Shown here one piece after another: positions 17,808-27,337 of a stretch of 64,000 bases of DNA. The DNA lies in assembly GCF_900460535.1 (NCBI RefSeq), contig NZ_UHIL01000002.1, forward strand, positions 1,116,001 through 1,180,000. Reading direction: 5' to 3'. The DNA is from Vibrio parahaemolyticus. Lineage in GTDB: Bacteria; Pseudomonadota; Gammaproteobacteria; Enterobacterales; Vibrionaceae. Under the pieces are notes generated by a model. That model had not been told where the DNA came from and did no database searches. It worked only from the letters and a program-made list of their open reading frames with translations. The translations under genes were made by a program, and so were the position numbers. Within the stretch, counting starts at the first letter, position 1, and every line of letters begins with the position of its first letter.

Positions 17808-18671
17808 ATGCGATTCCGAGGTTTCTCGGCGGTGGCGATAAATCCCGACGGTGCCAGGGTTTGGTTCGTTTTCCATGGTTAAGCTTCGTAAGCCAAAGGA
17901 TTCCAAATACGGTTGCAGATGGCGGGTATAAGACATCACCGCGACGCTTTCTTTCAGTACATCAATACTGGCGAGCAGAGAATCCACTTCGTAAGTCGGT
18001 CTGTCATCCAGTTGCTGCCTTTCGCGTTCATTTTGTTTCGGGATTGGGTTATCGATGACGTGAGCGAATTTCTTAGCGTCATAAGTGACCGAAAGAGCAG
18101 GGTATTCGTGCAGCATCTCTTCGGTGACGGTTTTCCCTAGCAGTGGGTGGTTTGGGGAAACAAAATAGGCATCAACCGTTTGAAATAGTGGAATAAACGT
18201 AACATCGCATTTAGACGACAAGCCGACAATCTCGTGGCCGATGAAGAATTCAATCTGTTCGTTGAATAATGAATCCATCAAGCCTAAGTGGTTGCCAAAT
18301 TCGACGTGCGTAGATGCCGAAGGCTGCTTGGTCAGATGTTCATTGAGTGCTTGTTTGACGAATAGCGGCCACCACGCATCGCCAGTACCCATTTTAATTT
18401 TTCCGACTTGGTACTGTTTCCGTTCATCAATGCTTTGCATCATTTGGTTGTATTCATGCTGCATCGCGTTGCTATGGCGATAGAGGATGCGTCCGTATTC
18501 GGTCAACACCATGCCATTAGGATGACGTTCAAACAGCGTCACGCCGAGATTCTCTTCCAGCTTCTTTAAATTGCTTGTTACCGTTGGCTGGCTTAACCCT
18601 GCCATTCTTGCCGCATCGCTGATGCTTTGGCAGCGTGCAACCAGTAAAAATTGCTGCAGAGATTTGTCCAT
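17760..18671 (-). CDS. LysR-family transcriptional regulator
   Basis: 303 residues. HTH at 1-60 (QQFLLVARCQSISDAARMAGLSQPTVTSNLKKLEENLG), standard LTTR layout. The 3' end overlaps the upstream LysR gene tail to tail by 48 bp. It is divergent from the large glycosidase gene, about 215 bp away, so control of that gene is possible but not shown. Confidence 0.88.
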   Translation of the reverse strand: MDKSLQQFLLVARCQSISDAARMAGLSQPTVTSNLKKLEENLGVTLFERHPNGMVLTEYGRILYRHSNAMQHEYNQMMQSIDERKQYQVGKIKMGTGDAWWPLFVKQALNEHLTKQPSASTHVEFGNHLGLMDSLFNEQIEFFIGHEIVGLSSKCDVTFIPLFQTVDAYFVSPNHPLLGKTVTEEMLHEYPALSVTYDAKKFAHVIDNPIPKQNERERQQLDDRPTYEVDSLLASIDVLKESVAVMSYTRHLQPYLESFGLRSLTMENEPNPGTVGIYRHRRETSESHLDLIAGITQRAKLLN

Positions 18672-18891
18672 TTTCTTTCCCCTCTAAGAACGAGGGGTAT
18701 TTTGCACAATTTCATTTATAAATCACAAATCTGTAATCTCATTTGATTGAAATTATGCGCATTTCATAGATCTACATCACTGTTGGGGTTTGACGTATAG
18801 ATGTTATCTATAGCTCGCTCCTGACTTCCTATTTTCCCCTCAAAAGGGTGTTCTTTAGACTGTCGCCAAAACAACAATCTAAGGGATGAAC

Positions 18892-21771
18892 ATGAAACCG
18901 AGTTTTATTGCGCTTGCTGTCGCGTCTTGTATTGGTCTTGCTGGGTGTGGGTCAGATTCCTCTGATGCGCCTGTGCCGGTCGACAAACCAATTATTTCAG
19001 CCGACTTATATTTACGCGGTTTAAATGGGGATTGGGGCACGGCAGAGCATGCCAAGCTAAACTATTTGGGTAATAACGAGTACGAAACCGTACTGCGCGT
19101 CGCTCGAGGTAGCAATCAGTTCAAGATTGCTGATCCGGGTTGGCAGATCCAATACACCTATTTTGAGGAGCCCGCGGCGTTCGATAAAGCTCAAGAGTAC
19201 CTGCCAAAACCAGGCACGAATGAAGCGTGTATGAACGATGATTGCAACTCTGAGATCACGTTTGAAGACAAAGGGTATTACAAGTTTTCTGTGAGCTTTG
19301 CCGATGAAAGTCGCGCGACAATGACTGTGACGAAAGCAACGCAAGAAGAAGCGGAAAAGTACTACTCTGATGCGATTCTCGACCCTGCAATGGTGCATGA
19401 AGGGCATCAGAGTAAAGAAGTGAAACTGTTCGCCAATTACGATGACTCGAGTGATACCGTGATTTTCTCGGTGAAAGATCCTAAAGCTGAGCTGCGTGAA
19501 TTTGGTATTTCAACGACGACAGAATTGCGTGATGCGCTCGACCAAGGCTTAGTGATTAATGAGCAAACAGGGCCGCGAGTGGTGTCGGGTGATGTCGCGT
19601 TTGACGCGTTGTTTGCGTTGACGATGAAAGAGCTAGACCAGCTTGCCGTTTCTGAAATCAAAGACGGCAATTACAACTACAACAACCCAATCAAAGCGGA
19701 AGTTTTTGAGACGGGCGCGAAGTGGCATTACGTATGGACGCGTGATTTGGCGTACGCAGCAGACCTTTCGCTTGCATTGATGAATCCAACTCGCGTGCAA
19801 AATGGTTTGAATTTCAAATTGTCCGCTTTCCGCGACACGACCGATCAGCAATACGATGGCGAGCAGATTGTGCAAGACACGGGCACTGGCGGTAGCTGGC
19901 CAATCAGTACCGACCGCACGACTTGGGCGCTTGGTGCAGAACGCTTACTTTCGGCATTGGATGGGGAAGAGTACAACCAATTTGCCGAGCGCGCTTACAA
20001 AGCGATCAGTAATACACTTGAAGCCGATCGCCTGGCGGCTTTTGATGCGAAATCTGGTTTATACACTGGCGAACAATCCTTCCTCGATTGGCGTGAGCAA
20101 ACTTACTCAACGTGGACGCCAAACGATGTCAACGCGATTGGTAGCAGCAAAGCGTTATCGACAAACGTGGTTCATTACCGCGCGATTCAGCTCGCGGCTA
20201 AGTTGGCAGAGAAGTACGACTCAACCAACGCGGTCAAATACACCGAGTGGGCTGAGAAGTTAAAAACCGCTATCAACGAGCAGTTTTGGAATGCCGAACG
20301 CGGTATGTACGTAAGTTATTTGTTTGATAATGGCAAAGACATCGCGGTCGACAAATACGACATGTTGGGCGAAGCACTGGCGATCATCAGTGGTGTGGCA
20401 AGTGATGCGCAGGCGAAACAAATCATGGCCAATTACCCACACAGTGAGTTTGGCGTGCCGGTTTACTTCCCTCAACAACCGGACGTGCCTGTGTACCATA
20501 ACCGCGCAATTTGGCCATTTGTTACCGCGTACAGCTTGCGCGCCGCGCATCAAACACAAAACGTGGCTGCGGCGAACAATGCGATTCAATCGTTGGTTCG
20601 TGGTACGGCAACCAACTTATCCAACATGGAGAACTTAGAGTGGCTTTCTGGTAAGTCATTCATCATCCATAGTGATCATGGCGAAGATCCGAGCTTGGAT
20701 GGCCCAGTGATTAACTCTCAGCGTCAGCTTTGGTCTGTGGGTGGCTACTTGAACATGGTGGTAGAGACCCTATTTGGCATCCATACCGAAACAGGTAAGT
20801 TGGAAGTGAAGCCATTTATCACAAGTTGGGTGCGCAATAAGTTGTTGGCTCAGTCTGAACAAATCACGTTGGAAAACTTTGCCTTTAAAGGAAAGAACTA
20901 CTCGGTAACCATTGATTTGCCTGAAGTAAGCAAAGATGAAACAGGTTACTACCCAGTTGAAAATGTCACGATGGACGAAAAGGGGCATTTCCACGTGACA
21001 CTGGGCGCGCTTGTGAATGTAGATAGTAGCATTACTTTAGTTTCTGGGGTGAAACCGTATGTGAGTGAAGACAGTCGCGTTTATTCTCCGCAAGAGCCAA
21101 CATTGGTGGTAAAAAGCGTTGAGAATTCGGTTTCGATTGACGTGACGAGCAAGTACAACGTGAACTTGTATCGCAATGGCGAGCTGATTCAAAAGAACGT
21201 GATTGCTCAATCTTATTCCGATACGCCAACTGGTTTTGCTTGTTATTTGGCTGAAAGCATTAACGATAAAGGCTTCCGTTCTAACCCAAGCCAACCGGTT
21301 TGTGTCGGTGAAGAGATCCGCATCAAACTTGATGGCGAATATCAGCCACTCAAAGACAATGTCTCAGTGGTTACGGTGAGCAAAGACAGTGGTATCGTAA
21401 AAGGTGCAGAGTCGTTTACAGCTCCTGTAACGGGCACTTACCAGTTCGATGCTTGGTACAACAATAACCTAGGACAACTTAATACCGGCATCACGAACAC
21501 CGTGAAATTGTTAGAGGTATTGGATGATGCAGGTAAAGTGATTGGTCAAGGTTACTTGCAGATGGGCCATATTGGTGAAAACCAAGGTATGCGTTACTCA
21601 ACGCCAATTGAAGTGGCGTTGGAGCAGGGGAAAACCTATCAGATCGCGCTGAAGGACCACTTCAATATGAGTTACCTCACATCGAATGAAACCTACATCT
21701 ACGCTGGTGGTATTGAGGGTGAAAAGAACGAAGCGCAAATCGCAGATATTCGAATCACACCTTTAATGTAG
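18892..21771 (+). CDS. Large lipoprotein glycoside hydrolase of six-hairpin (α/α)6 type
   Basis: 959 residues with a lipoprotein signal (lipobox LAGC, Cys 19), so surface- or periplasm-anchored. Residues 30-140 form a β-rich module like starch-binding N-terminal domains. Residues about 200-650 look like an (α/α)6 barrel: WHYVWTRDLAYAADLSLAL, GTGGSWPISTDRTTWALGAERLL, LDWREQTYST, YDMLGEALAII, HNRAIWPFVTAYSLRAA. These patterns are shared by the glucoamylase/GH63-like clan; the exact family and substrate are uncertain. C-terminal β-domains follow. The ATG at 18892 has AAGGG six bases upstream and is preferred to the ATG two codons earlier. Monocistronic. Confidence 0.75.
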   Translation: MKPSFIALAVASCIGLAGCGSDSSDAPVPVDKPIISADLYLRGLNGDWGTAEHAKLNYLGNNEYETVLRVARGSNQFKIADPGWQIQYTYFEEPAAFDKAQEYLPKPGTNEACMNDDCNSEITFEDKGYYKFSVSFADESRATMTVTKATQEEAEKYYSDAILDPAMVHEGHQSKEVKLFANYDDSSDTVIFSVKDPKAELREFGISTTTELRDALDQGLVINEQTGPRVVSGDVAFDALFALTMKELDQLAVSEIKDGNYNYNNPIKAEVFETGAKWHYVWTRDLAYAADLSLALMNPTRVQNGLNFKLSAFRDTTDQQYDGEQIVQDTGTGGSWPISTDRTTWALGAERLLSALDGEEYNQFAERAYKAISNTLEADRLAAFDAKSGLYTGEQSFLDWREQTYSTWTPNDVNAIGSSKALSTNVVHYRAIQLAAKLAEKYDSTNAVKYTEWAEKLKTAINEQFWNAERGMYVSYLFDNGKDIAVDKYDMLGEALAIISGVASDAQAKQIMANYPHSEFGVPVYFPQQPDVPVYHNRAIWPFVTAYSLRAAHQTQNVAAANNAIQSLVRGTATNLSNMENLEWLSGKSFIIHSDHGEDPSLDGPVINSQRQLWSVGGYLNMVVETLFGIHTETGKLEVKPFITSWVRNKLLAQSEQITLENFAFKGKNYSVTIDLPEVSKDETGYYPVENVTMDEKGHFHVTLGALVNVDSSITLVSGVKPYVSEDSRVYSPQEPTLVVKSVENSVSIDVTSKYNVNLYRNGELIQKNVIAQSYSDTPTGFACYLAESINDKGFRSNPSQPVCVGEEIRIKLDGEYQPLKDNVSVVTVSKDSGIVKGAESFTAPVTGTYQFDAWYNNNLGQLNTGITNTVKLLEVLDDAGKVIGQGYLQMGHIGENQGMRYSTPIEVALEQGKTYQIALKDHFNMSYLTSNETYIYAGGIEGEKNEAQIADIRITPLM

Positions 21772-21815
21772 GCTGTTTTAACAAAGCTGCGTCTAAAAAC
21801 TGTGTTCTAAGAAAA

Positions 21816-21846
21816 ACAAAGCCGCTGAGATTATCAGCGGCTTTGT
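21816..21846. terminator. Shared terminator of glycosidase gene and rhlE
   Basis: Stem ACAAAGCCGCTGA / TCAGCGGCTTTGT with a 5-nt loop between two convergent genes. Symmetry with A/T ends lets it serve both strands. Confidence 0.82.
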
Positions 21847-21875
21847 TGTATTTGCTATCGGGGGCCGTTTACAGA

Positions 21876-23444
21876 TTAGTTTGCCGCCTGCGGACGAGGT
21901 TTACGGCGCTGACCTGATGGTTTGTTTCCTGCTGGCTTAGCATTGTTTGGCTTGCGGTTACCAGACGGTTTACCAGCGTTGCCACTCTTATTACCGTTTG
22001 GTTTATTTCCATTCGGTTTATTACCATTTGGCTTATTGCCGTTAGATTTACGGTCATCTGGTTTGCTGTTTGCGCGACCTTGGCCTTCACGGTTGCCTTT
22101 AGGCTTACCCGCACCGCCTTGGTTGGTGCTGTTTTTGTTGCCGTTGTTACCACCGTTGAAGCGACGTTTAGGTTTGTTTGCACCATTGCCTGCTTTCTTT
22201 TCGGTTGCTGGAGCGTTTTCACCCGCAGCATTTGGCGCTTTTGGTTTTTTCGGCTTCTTAGGTTTTTTCGGTTTGATTGGGCGAGTATCCAGTTTAGATT
22301 CTGGCACTACATTGGTTGGCGCAAAACCTTCCAACTCTTTACGTGGTAGCACTTCTTGAATCAAACGTTCAATCGCAAACAGCTCAGATGCTTCTAGCGC
22401 ACATACAAGTGAAATCGCTTTACCTACTTCGCCCGCGCGGCCAGTACGACCAATACGGTGAACGTAGTCTTCTGCCACTTTAGGTAGCTCAAAGTTCACC
22501 ACTTGTGGTAATTGAGGAATATCGATACCGCGCGCAGCAATGTCCGTCGCGACCAACACACGAATTTCACCCGATTTAAAATCCGCCAGTGCTTTGGTAC
22601 GCGCGCCTTGGCTCTTGTTGCCGTGGATGGCAGCAGCCGGTAGGTTTTGTTCGATAAGGAACTTCGCCAGACGGTTTGCGCCGTGTTTCGTTTTCGTAAA
22701 CACCAGCACTTGCTTCCAATCGCCGTCTTTGATCAATTTAACCAACATCGGTGCTTTCTTTTTCACGTCTGCTGGGTAGATGCTTTGCTCAACCGTTCTC
22801 GCCGTCGAGTTCGCCGGGTTGACTGAAATCTCAACAGGGTTGTTCACCAAGCCTTTCGCAAGGTCGCGGATTTCATCCGAGAAAGTCGCAGAGAAAAGTA
22901 GGTTCTGACGTTGTTTTGGTAGCAGAGCTAGGATCTTACGAATGTCACGGATAAAGCCCATATCCAACATGCGGTCTGCTTCATCCAGTACCAGAACTTC
23001 TAGTTGGTCGAACTTCACTGCATTTTGGTTGTACAAATCCATCAGGCGGCCTGGTGTCGCAACCAACACATCCGCACCTTTGCGAAGACGCAGCATTTGC
23101 GGGTTGATCTTCACACCACCAAAAACAACCGCACTGCTTAGTGGAAGATGACGGCCGTACATAAACACGTTTTCTTGCACCTGAGCCGCAAGTTCACGCG
23201 TTGGCGTCAGGATAAGTGCACGAACTTGGTTAGCACGAACGCGAGGGCCATTCGATAAACGCTCAAGAATCGGTAGCGTAAAGCCTGCAGTTTTACCTGT
23301 ACCAGTCTGCGCTGCTGCCATTACGTCTTTCCCTTCCAAAATAGCAGGAATTGCTTTTGCCTGAATTGGCGAAGGGGTGTCGTAGCCTTTCTCTTGAATA
23401 GCTTTAAGGATTGGAGCAGATAGACCTAACGAGGTAAAACCCAT
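21876..23444 (-). CDS. rhlE: DEAD-box RNA helicase, RhlE type
   Basis: 522 residues. Q motif ([19 protein letters not shown]), Walker [10 protein letters not shown] near 45-53, DEAD in [17 protein letters not shown], and [12 protein letters not shown] are all intact, so it is an ATP-dependent RNA unwinding enzyme. After residue 390 comes a low-complexity basic tail: KPK repeats, then a five-residue repeat NGNKP about four times and Arg/Lys/Asn/Gly-rich sequence, suited to RNA binding. The ATG at 23444 matches the usual MGFTSLGL start; a TTG five codons upstream is also in frame. RhlE assists ribosome biogenesis and RNA decay in other bacteria. Confidence 0.92.
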   Translation of the reverse strand: MGFTSLGLSAPILKAIQEKGYDTPSPIQAKAIPAILEGKDVMAAAQTGTGKTAGFTLPILERLSNGPRVRANQVRALILTPTRELAAQVQENVFMYGRHLPLSSAVVFGGVKINPQMLRLRKGADVLVATPGRLMDLYNQNAVKFDQLEVLVLDEADRMLDMGFIRDIRKILALLPKQRQNLLFSATFSDEIRDLAKGLVNNPVEISVNPANSTARTVEQSIYPADVKKKAPMLVKLIKDGDWKQVLVFTKTKHGANRLAKFLIEQNLPAAAIHGNKSQGARTKALADFKSGEIRVLVATDIAARGIDIPQLPQVVNFELPKVAEDYVHRIGRTGRAGEVGKAISLVCALEASELFAIERLIQEVLPRKELEGFAPTNVVPESKLDTRPIKPKKPKKPKKPKAPNAAGENAPATEKKAGNGANKPKRRFNGGNNGNKNSTNQGGAGKPKGNREGQGRANSKPDDRKSNGNKPNGNKPNGNKPNGNKSGNAGKPSGNRKPNNAKPAGNKPSGQRRKPRPQAAN

Positions 23445-23679
23445 ATGTATGATTCTCAATTGTAGAGTTAGATAACAACGCGCCGAAAATAAATCGGTGC
23501 GAAAAGTGCGACATTCTGAGGCTTTTGCGCGCAGGCTTCAACTAATTCCGTCATGGATAAATATTTGAACTGGATCTCATTTATTTTTGGCAGGCAAAAA
23601 TAGGTGCTTTACCTAAACTTAGCTTGAGGTTCTAGAGTTGCATTAACAACAAAAAACAAGAACCCAAAGGAAAACATAC

Positions 23680-24108
23680 ATGAACAGTTATGTAGAACAC
23701 GCCAATATCTCAGTCGTTGACGCACAAAAGATGATCCAATTTTTGACCGCCGCTATCCCTGAATGGAAAGTGCGCGGCGGCGGAAAAATAGATAATTGGT
23801 TTGGCAGACCAATTGAGTGGTTTCACGTAGGTGATGATCATTCTTATATTGCCATCTCGTCAGGAGGAAAAGGCGACGCTACTCATTGGACATCACACTT
23901 CACAGGTTTTAAACACATAGGGATTGTGGTGCCGGATGTAGAAGCCCTCATCGAAAGGCTAAGCAAAGCAGGTTATGAGCTCGACCACCGAGGCGACGAA
24001 CACCCATTTAGAAAGAACGTCTACTATCTAGAAGACCACGGTATGCTGTTTGAGTTTATCGAGTACTTCTCGGAGAAAGGCAGCGAACGAAATGACTATA
24101 ATCAATAA
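23680..24108 (+). CDS. VOC/glyoxalase-fold protein
   Basis: 142 residues with the paired βαβββ units of the vicinal-oxygen-chelate fold. The N-terminal YVEHANISVVDAQKMIQFL and the second module GFKHIGIVVPDVEALIERL are typical, as is the closing MLFEFIEYF with the expected Glu. Metal-ligand positions look partly conserved (H8 in the first module, His of KHIGIV, Glu in FEFIEY). Substrate unknown. AAGGA precedes the ATG. It is divergent from rhlE. Confidence 0.85.
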   Translation: MNSYVEHANISVVDAQKMIQFLTAAIPEWKVRGGGKIDNWFGRPIEWFHVGDDHSYIAISSGGKGDATHWTSHFTGFKHIGIVVPDVEALIERLSKAGYELDHRGDEHPFRKNVYYLEDHGMLFEFIEYFSEKGSERNDYNQ

Positions 24109-24677
24109 GCGTGATATTTCGATGTTTTTCGTCTGATAAGTAAACTAAATGATTGGATTTATTTTTGTGTTATGCCCTCCATTTTTATCAAAATTAAGCT
24201 AGTAATATATAACTAAGTCTCAGATTTGACACTGACTGCTGTGATTAAATACTGAGCAGGATGGAACTTGACTTATACAAATAACAATTAGCTTGATGTG
24301 AATACAAGGACCTATTTCGGCATCAATTTCGTCGTATATCAGCTTGCTTAAAAAGGTTTATCATGCTCTTTCTACAACATTGTGCTGTTTACAGCTCACC
24401 CTTCTCTTTGCTGAATGAAACACTAGCTTTAACTCACTAAGTTATAGCTAGTTAGTAACTTATTCCTATTGTTCGATTGGGCAAGTAGCAAATTTATGCT
24501 GGCTTGACATTTTTGTGCGCACTGATTTTGGTTGGTAGCAAAGAGAGTTTGCCTCACTCTGCCAAGGTCAAAGATATAAGTGTGCTCTCAACTTTGGAAA
24601 ATATAGGAAGGTTTTATGGTATCTAGTCCTATATTTTATTGTGATGAGCAAATATTTTGGTCGTGAGAACTAATGCA
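24109..24677. other. Long AT-rich leader region of the TackOD1-GT2-HlyD operon
   Basis: About 570 bp without a gene. It holds a 29-bp imperfect palindrome at 24423-24451 (arms CTAGCTTTAAC / GTTATAGCTAG) and a TTGACA box at 24504-24509 without a convincing -10 partner. I looked for a c-di-GMP riboswitch (GEMM) and for a sigma-54 promoter and found neither. Such length before an operon suggests complex regulation. Confidence 0.5.
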
Positions 24678-26033
24678 ATGTCATTAAAAAATAAAAGTTT
24701 CTATTGGGTAGGCGAACCGCCAACAAGTAATTTCTGTGAGGGAGTTATCTTAGTTAATCAGATCGAAGAGGTCCCAGTTGGTTTGGGGGGGATGGTGTGT
24801 ATTTCCTACTCAGACACTCAGCAGATAAACCATGCGTTAAAAGCATTTTTTAAAGAGAAAGGGCGTTGGTCATGGGCGGTTTATGTCACTGTGGAAACTC
24901 CTTATTCTCGATGTATTGCCGACGGTGTATTTGAAGAATTAGAGTCAAAAAAAGTTTGGCGATCCATTCAAAGCAAGATCGACTCCATTGACGAACCGGA
25001 CGTGTTGGACCCGTTGATTGGTTGGCTTGGAGTAAATCGTCAGCGTCGAGTGAGCGCTTTAAAAAGTTTAGAGTCTACGTCGATTTATTCGTTTCCGATA
25101 ATTGACCTTCTGTTTCCTGATATTTATTCCACTTATCGATACGTACTCTCCGAGCAAGGCCGGGGAATATTAGAGCCTGAAGCGCTGATTGACAGAATTC
25201 GTGTTTGCTCCCATTGCAATAGTGGACACTTGAATTATGTAGAAGTATGTCCTGACTGCAGCAGTATCGATATCGATTCTCAGAGCTCTTTACACTGTTT
25301 CACTTGTGGTCATGTTGGTGAACAACATAGCTTTCAGCGTCGTGGAAAGCTTGAATGTCCAAAATGTTTGACTCAGCTACGCCATATTGGTGTGGACTAT
25401 GACCGTCCGCTTGAAAATCATGTGTGCCATAGTTGCTCTAGTTTGTTTGTCGAGGCTGCTACCATCAGTCAATGTTTGAGCTGTGATTCAAAGATCAAAG
25501 TCGAAGAGCTTGTTGTTCGTAAAATTTATCAATATCGACTTGGCGAAGTCGGTGAGTACATCTTCCAGCACGGAAAGTCTATTCAGGCTCCTGAGTTATC
25601 GATTAAAGGAAAAGTCGAAGTCAGCTTTTTCCAAAACCTACTGGCGTGGCTAAATAAAGTCGCATTGAGACACAAAGAGCAGCATCTTCTACTTGGATTA
25701 CACTTACCGACGATTGATGAATACGGTAAGCAATATGGTGATGCCAAATTATTCTCGTTGATGGATCAACTGACGCGCCGTCTTAGCGGCTTGTTTCGAG
25801 ATACGGACATATGTTGTCAGTACAAACAGGATGTGTTGCTTGTCCTAATGCCAAACACGACCAACGCAAGCTTGTCCGTTTTACAGCAAAAATTATCGGA
25901 TTTGGGTGATCTTGTTGAAGACGAAGAATTTGAGTTGGACGTATTTGCTTGGGATTTGCCTGATCCGGTCATTGAAGGTGGTGTTTCTGTTTGGATCGAA
26001 TCGTTGATGGGTGAGATCTATGCTGCAAGATAG
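24678..26033 (+). CDS. TackOD1 metal-binding protein with degenerate GGDEF domain
   Basis: 451 residues, soluble. Residues 100-285 match the TackOD1 output domain: six CxxC pairs at 177/180, 191/194, 207/210, 227/230, 250/253 and 266/269, enough for two or three zinc ribbons. Residues about 315-420 read as a GGDEF fold (LLLGLHLPTIDEYGKQYGD, then LSGLFRDTDICCQY), but the signature loop is QYKQDVL instead of RYGGDEF, so diguanylate cyclase activity is not expected. The start could also be GTG at 24663. The next gene overlaps its end by 14 bp, so translation is coupled to the glycosyltransferase. It probably senses or transmits a signal to the synthase (inference). Confidence 0.82.
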   Translation: MSLKNKSFYWVGEPPTSNFCEGVILVNQIEEVPVGLGGMVCISYSDTQQINHALKAFFKEKGRWSWAVYVTVETPYSRCIADGVFEELESKKVWRSIQSKIDSIDEPDVLDPLIGWLGVNRQRRVSALKSLESTSIYSFPIIDLLFPDIYSTYRYVLSEQGRGILEPEALIDRIRVCSHCNSGHLNYVEVCPDCSSIDIDSQSSLHCFTCGHVGEQHSFQRRGKLECPKCLTQLRHIGVDYDRPLENHVCHSCSSLFVEAATISQCLSCDSKIKVEELVVRKIYQYRLGEVGEYIFQHGKSIQAPELSIKGKVEVSFFQNLLAWLNKVALRHKEQHLLLGLHLPTIDEYGKQYGDAKLFSLMDQLTRRLSGLFRDTDICCQYKQDVLLVLMPNTTNASLSVLQQKLSDLGDLVEDEEFELDVFAWDLPDPVIEGGVSVWIESLMGEIYAAR

Positions 26034-27336
26034 TCTCGTTTTACTCGACTATCTTCGAGGCATGCTTCTTCACAATGAAGAACTATGGCTATTGTTGTTT
26101 CCAGTAATGATCATCATAGAGTTGCCGCTGTATTTGTTGGTGTTAACAGGGATATTTCGTTGGTCATATATGCGAGAAGAGCCAGAGTTAAAACGATTTC
26201 CATCAGTAAGCTTCGTTATCACTTGCTACGGTGAGGGAGAGGCGATTGGGATCACCATCGATACGTTAGTTGAGCAAGTTTACCCAGGTCATATTGAAAT
26301 ACTCGCAGTGGTTGATGGGGCGGTGCAAAACCAAGATACCTATCAAGCCGCATTAAATGGTGAGAGAAGACATACAGGTGTCCGTAATCGTAAAGTTCGT
26401 GTCTTGCCAAAGTGGCAACGTGGAGGCCGTGTTTCGACATTGAATGCCGGCTTATCGATGGCCAGCGGTGAAATTGTCATTAACGTAGATGGAGATACCT
26501 CATTCGATAACGACATGGTTTTCACCATGATGAAACAGTTTGCGGATAAAAATGTGATTGCTAGCGGTGGTGCGTTAAGAGTTCGCAACCACAACGCCAA
26601 CTTACTAACCAAAATGCAATCCTTGGAGTACATGCTGTCTATGCAAGCAGGTAAAACAGGGATGGCGACGTGGGGTGTGCTCAATAACATCTCTGGCGCA
26701 TTCGGAGCGTTTCGAAAGAACCTTCTTAAGCAAGTTGGGGGGTGGGATACGCATACTGCAGAAGATCTCGACTTAACCATGCGTTTGAAGCAATACAAAC
26801 GTCGTTATCCTGATAATAAGTTGGCCTTTTCGACGCATTCCATCGGCCATACTGATGTACCAGATACGTTGAAAGGTTTGGTATTGCAACGACTTCGTTG
26901 GGATGGAGATTTATTGTTTTTATTTTTGCGTAAGCACAATGAGGGGCTGTCTCCACGTTTACTTGGTTGGGGAAACTTTGTATTCACTTTGGCTTATGGC
27001 GTGATTCAAAATGTTCTATTACCGCTGCTCGTGGTGATATTTAGCATTTATATGGTGATTGTCTATCCACTTAAATTTGTATTGGCGTTGATGCTAATGC
27101 TCTATTTTGTCTACCTCTTTTTATCTGCTCTGATTTTTGTTGTCTATATTGGGCTTGTATCAGAGAGAAAAAAAGAGGATCTGAAGTCAGCGAAATGGTT
27201 ATTTCTTTACCCTGTCTACCAGTTTTTCATGCGTTTGATTACCGCTTTCTCAATGGTTAACGAGGTTGTGAGGAGAAGTCATGAAGAATCAAGTATGGCA
27301 CCTTGGTGGGTATTGAAGCGAGGTAAAAAGTTTTAG
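26020..27336 (+). CDS. Membrane family-2 glycosyltransferase, processive synthase type
   Basis: 438 residues: N-terminal membrane segment (22-45), cytoplasmic GT-A domain, then four or so C-terminal helices (315-410). The catalytic pattern is complete: VVDG with D99, DGD at 157-159, TAED with D249, and QRLRW at 290-294. The last is the motif of processive synthases such as cellulose, hyaluronan and Alg8-type enzymes. No PilZ domain is fused. The ATG at 26020, with GGTGAG before it, lies inside the end of the TackOD1 gene. The HlyD gene follows 1 bp later. The likely product is an exported polysaccharide whose sugar is unknown. Confidence 0.88.
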   Translation: MLQDSLVLLDYLRGMLLHNEELWLLLFPVMIIIELPLYLLVLTGIFRWSYMREEPELKRFPSVSFVITCYGEGEAIGITIDTLVEQVYPGHIEILAVVDGAVQNQDTYQAALNGERRHTGVRNRKVRVLPKWQRGGRVSTLNAGLSMASGEIVINVDGDTSFDNDMVFTMMKQFADKNVIASGGALRVRNHNANLLTKMQSLEYMLSMQAGKTGMATWGVLNNISGAFGAFRKNLLKQVGGWDTHTAEDLDLTMRLKQYKRRYPDNKLAFSTHSIGHTDVPDTLKGLVLQRLRWDGDLLFLFLRKHNEGLSPRLLGWGNFVFTLAYGVIQNVLLPLLVVIFSIYMVIVYPLKFVLALMLMLYFVYLFLSALIFVVYIGLVSERKKEDLKSAKWLFLYPVYQFFMRLITAFSMVNEVVRRSHEESSMAPWWVLKRGKKF

Positions 27337-27337
27337 T

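Noticed and set aside
21922..22359. 145-codon plus-strand frame opposite the rhlE tail
   Set aside because: Its Leu/Phe/Gly/Pro repeats simply mirror the Lys/Asn/Pro repeats of the helicase tail.
24500..24555. Sigma-54 promoter or c-di-GMP riboswitch before the GT operon
   Set aside because: GG and GC pairs are at wrong spacing for sigma-54, and the GEMM core sequences are absent.
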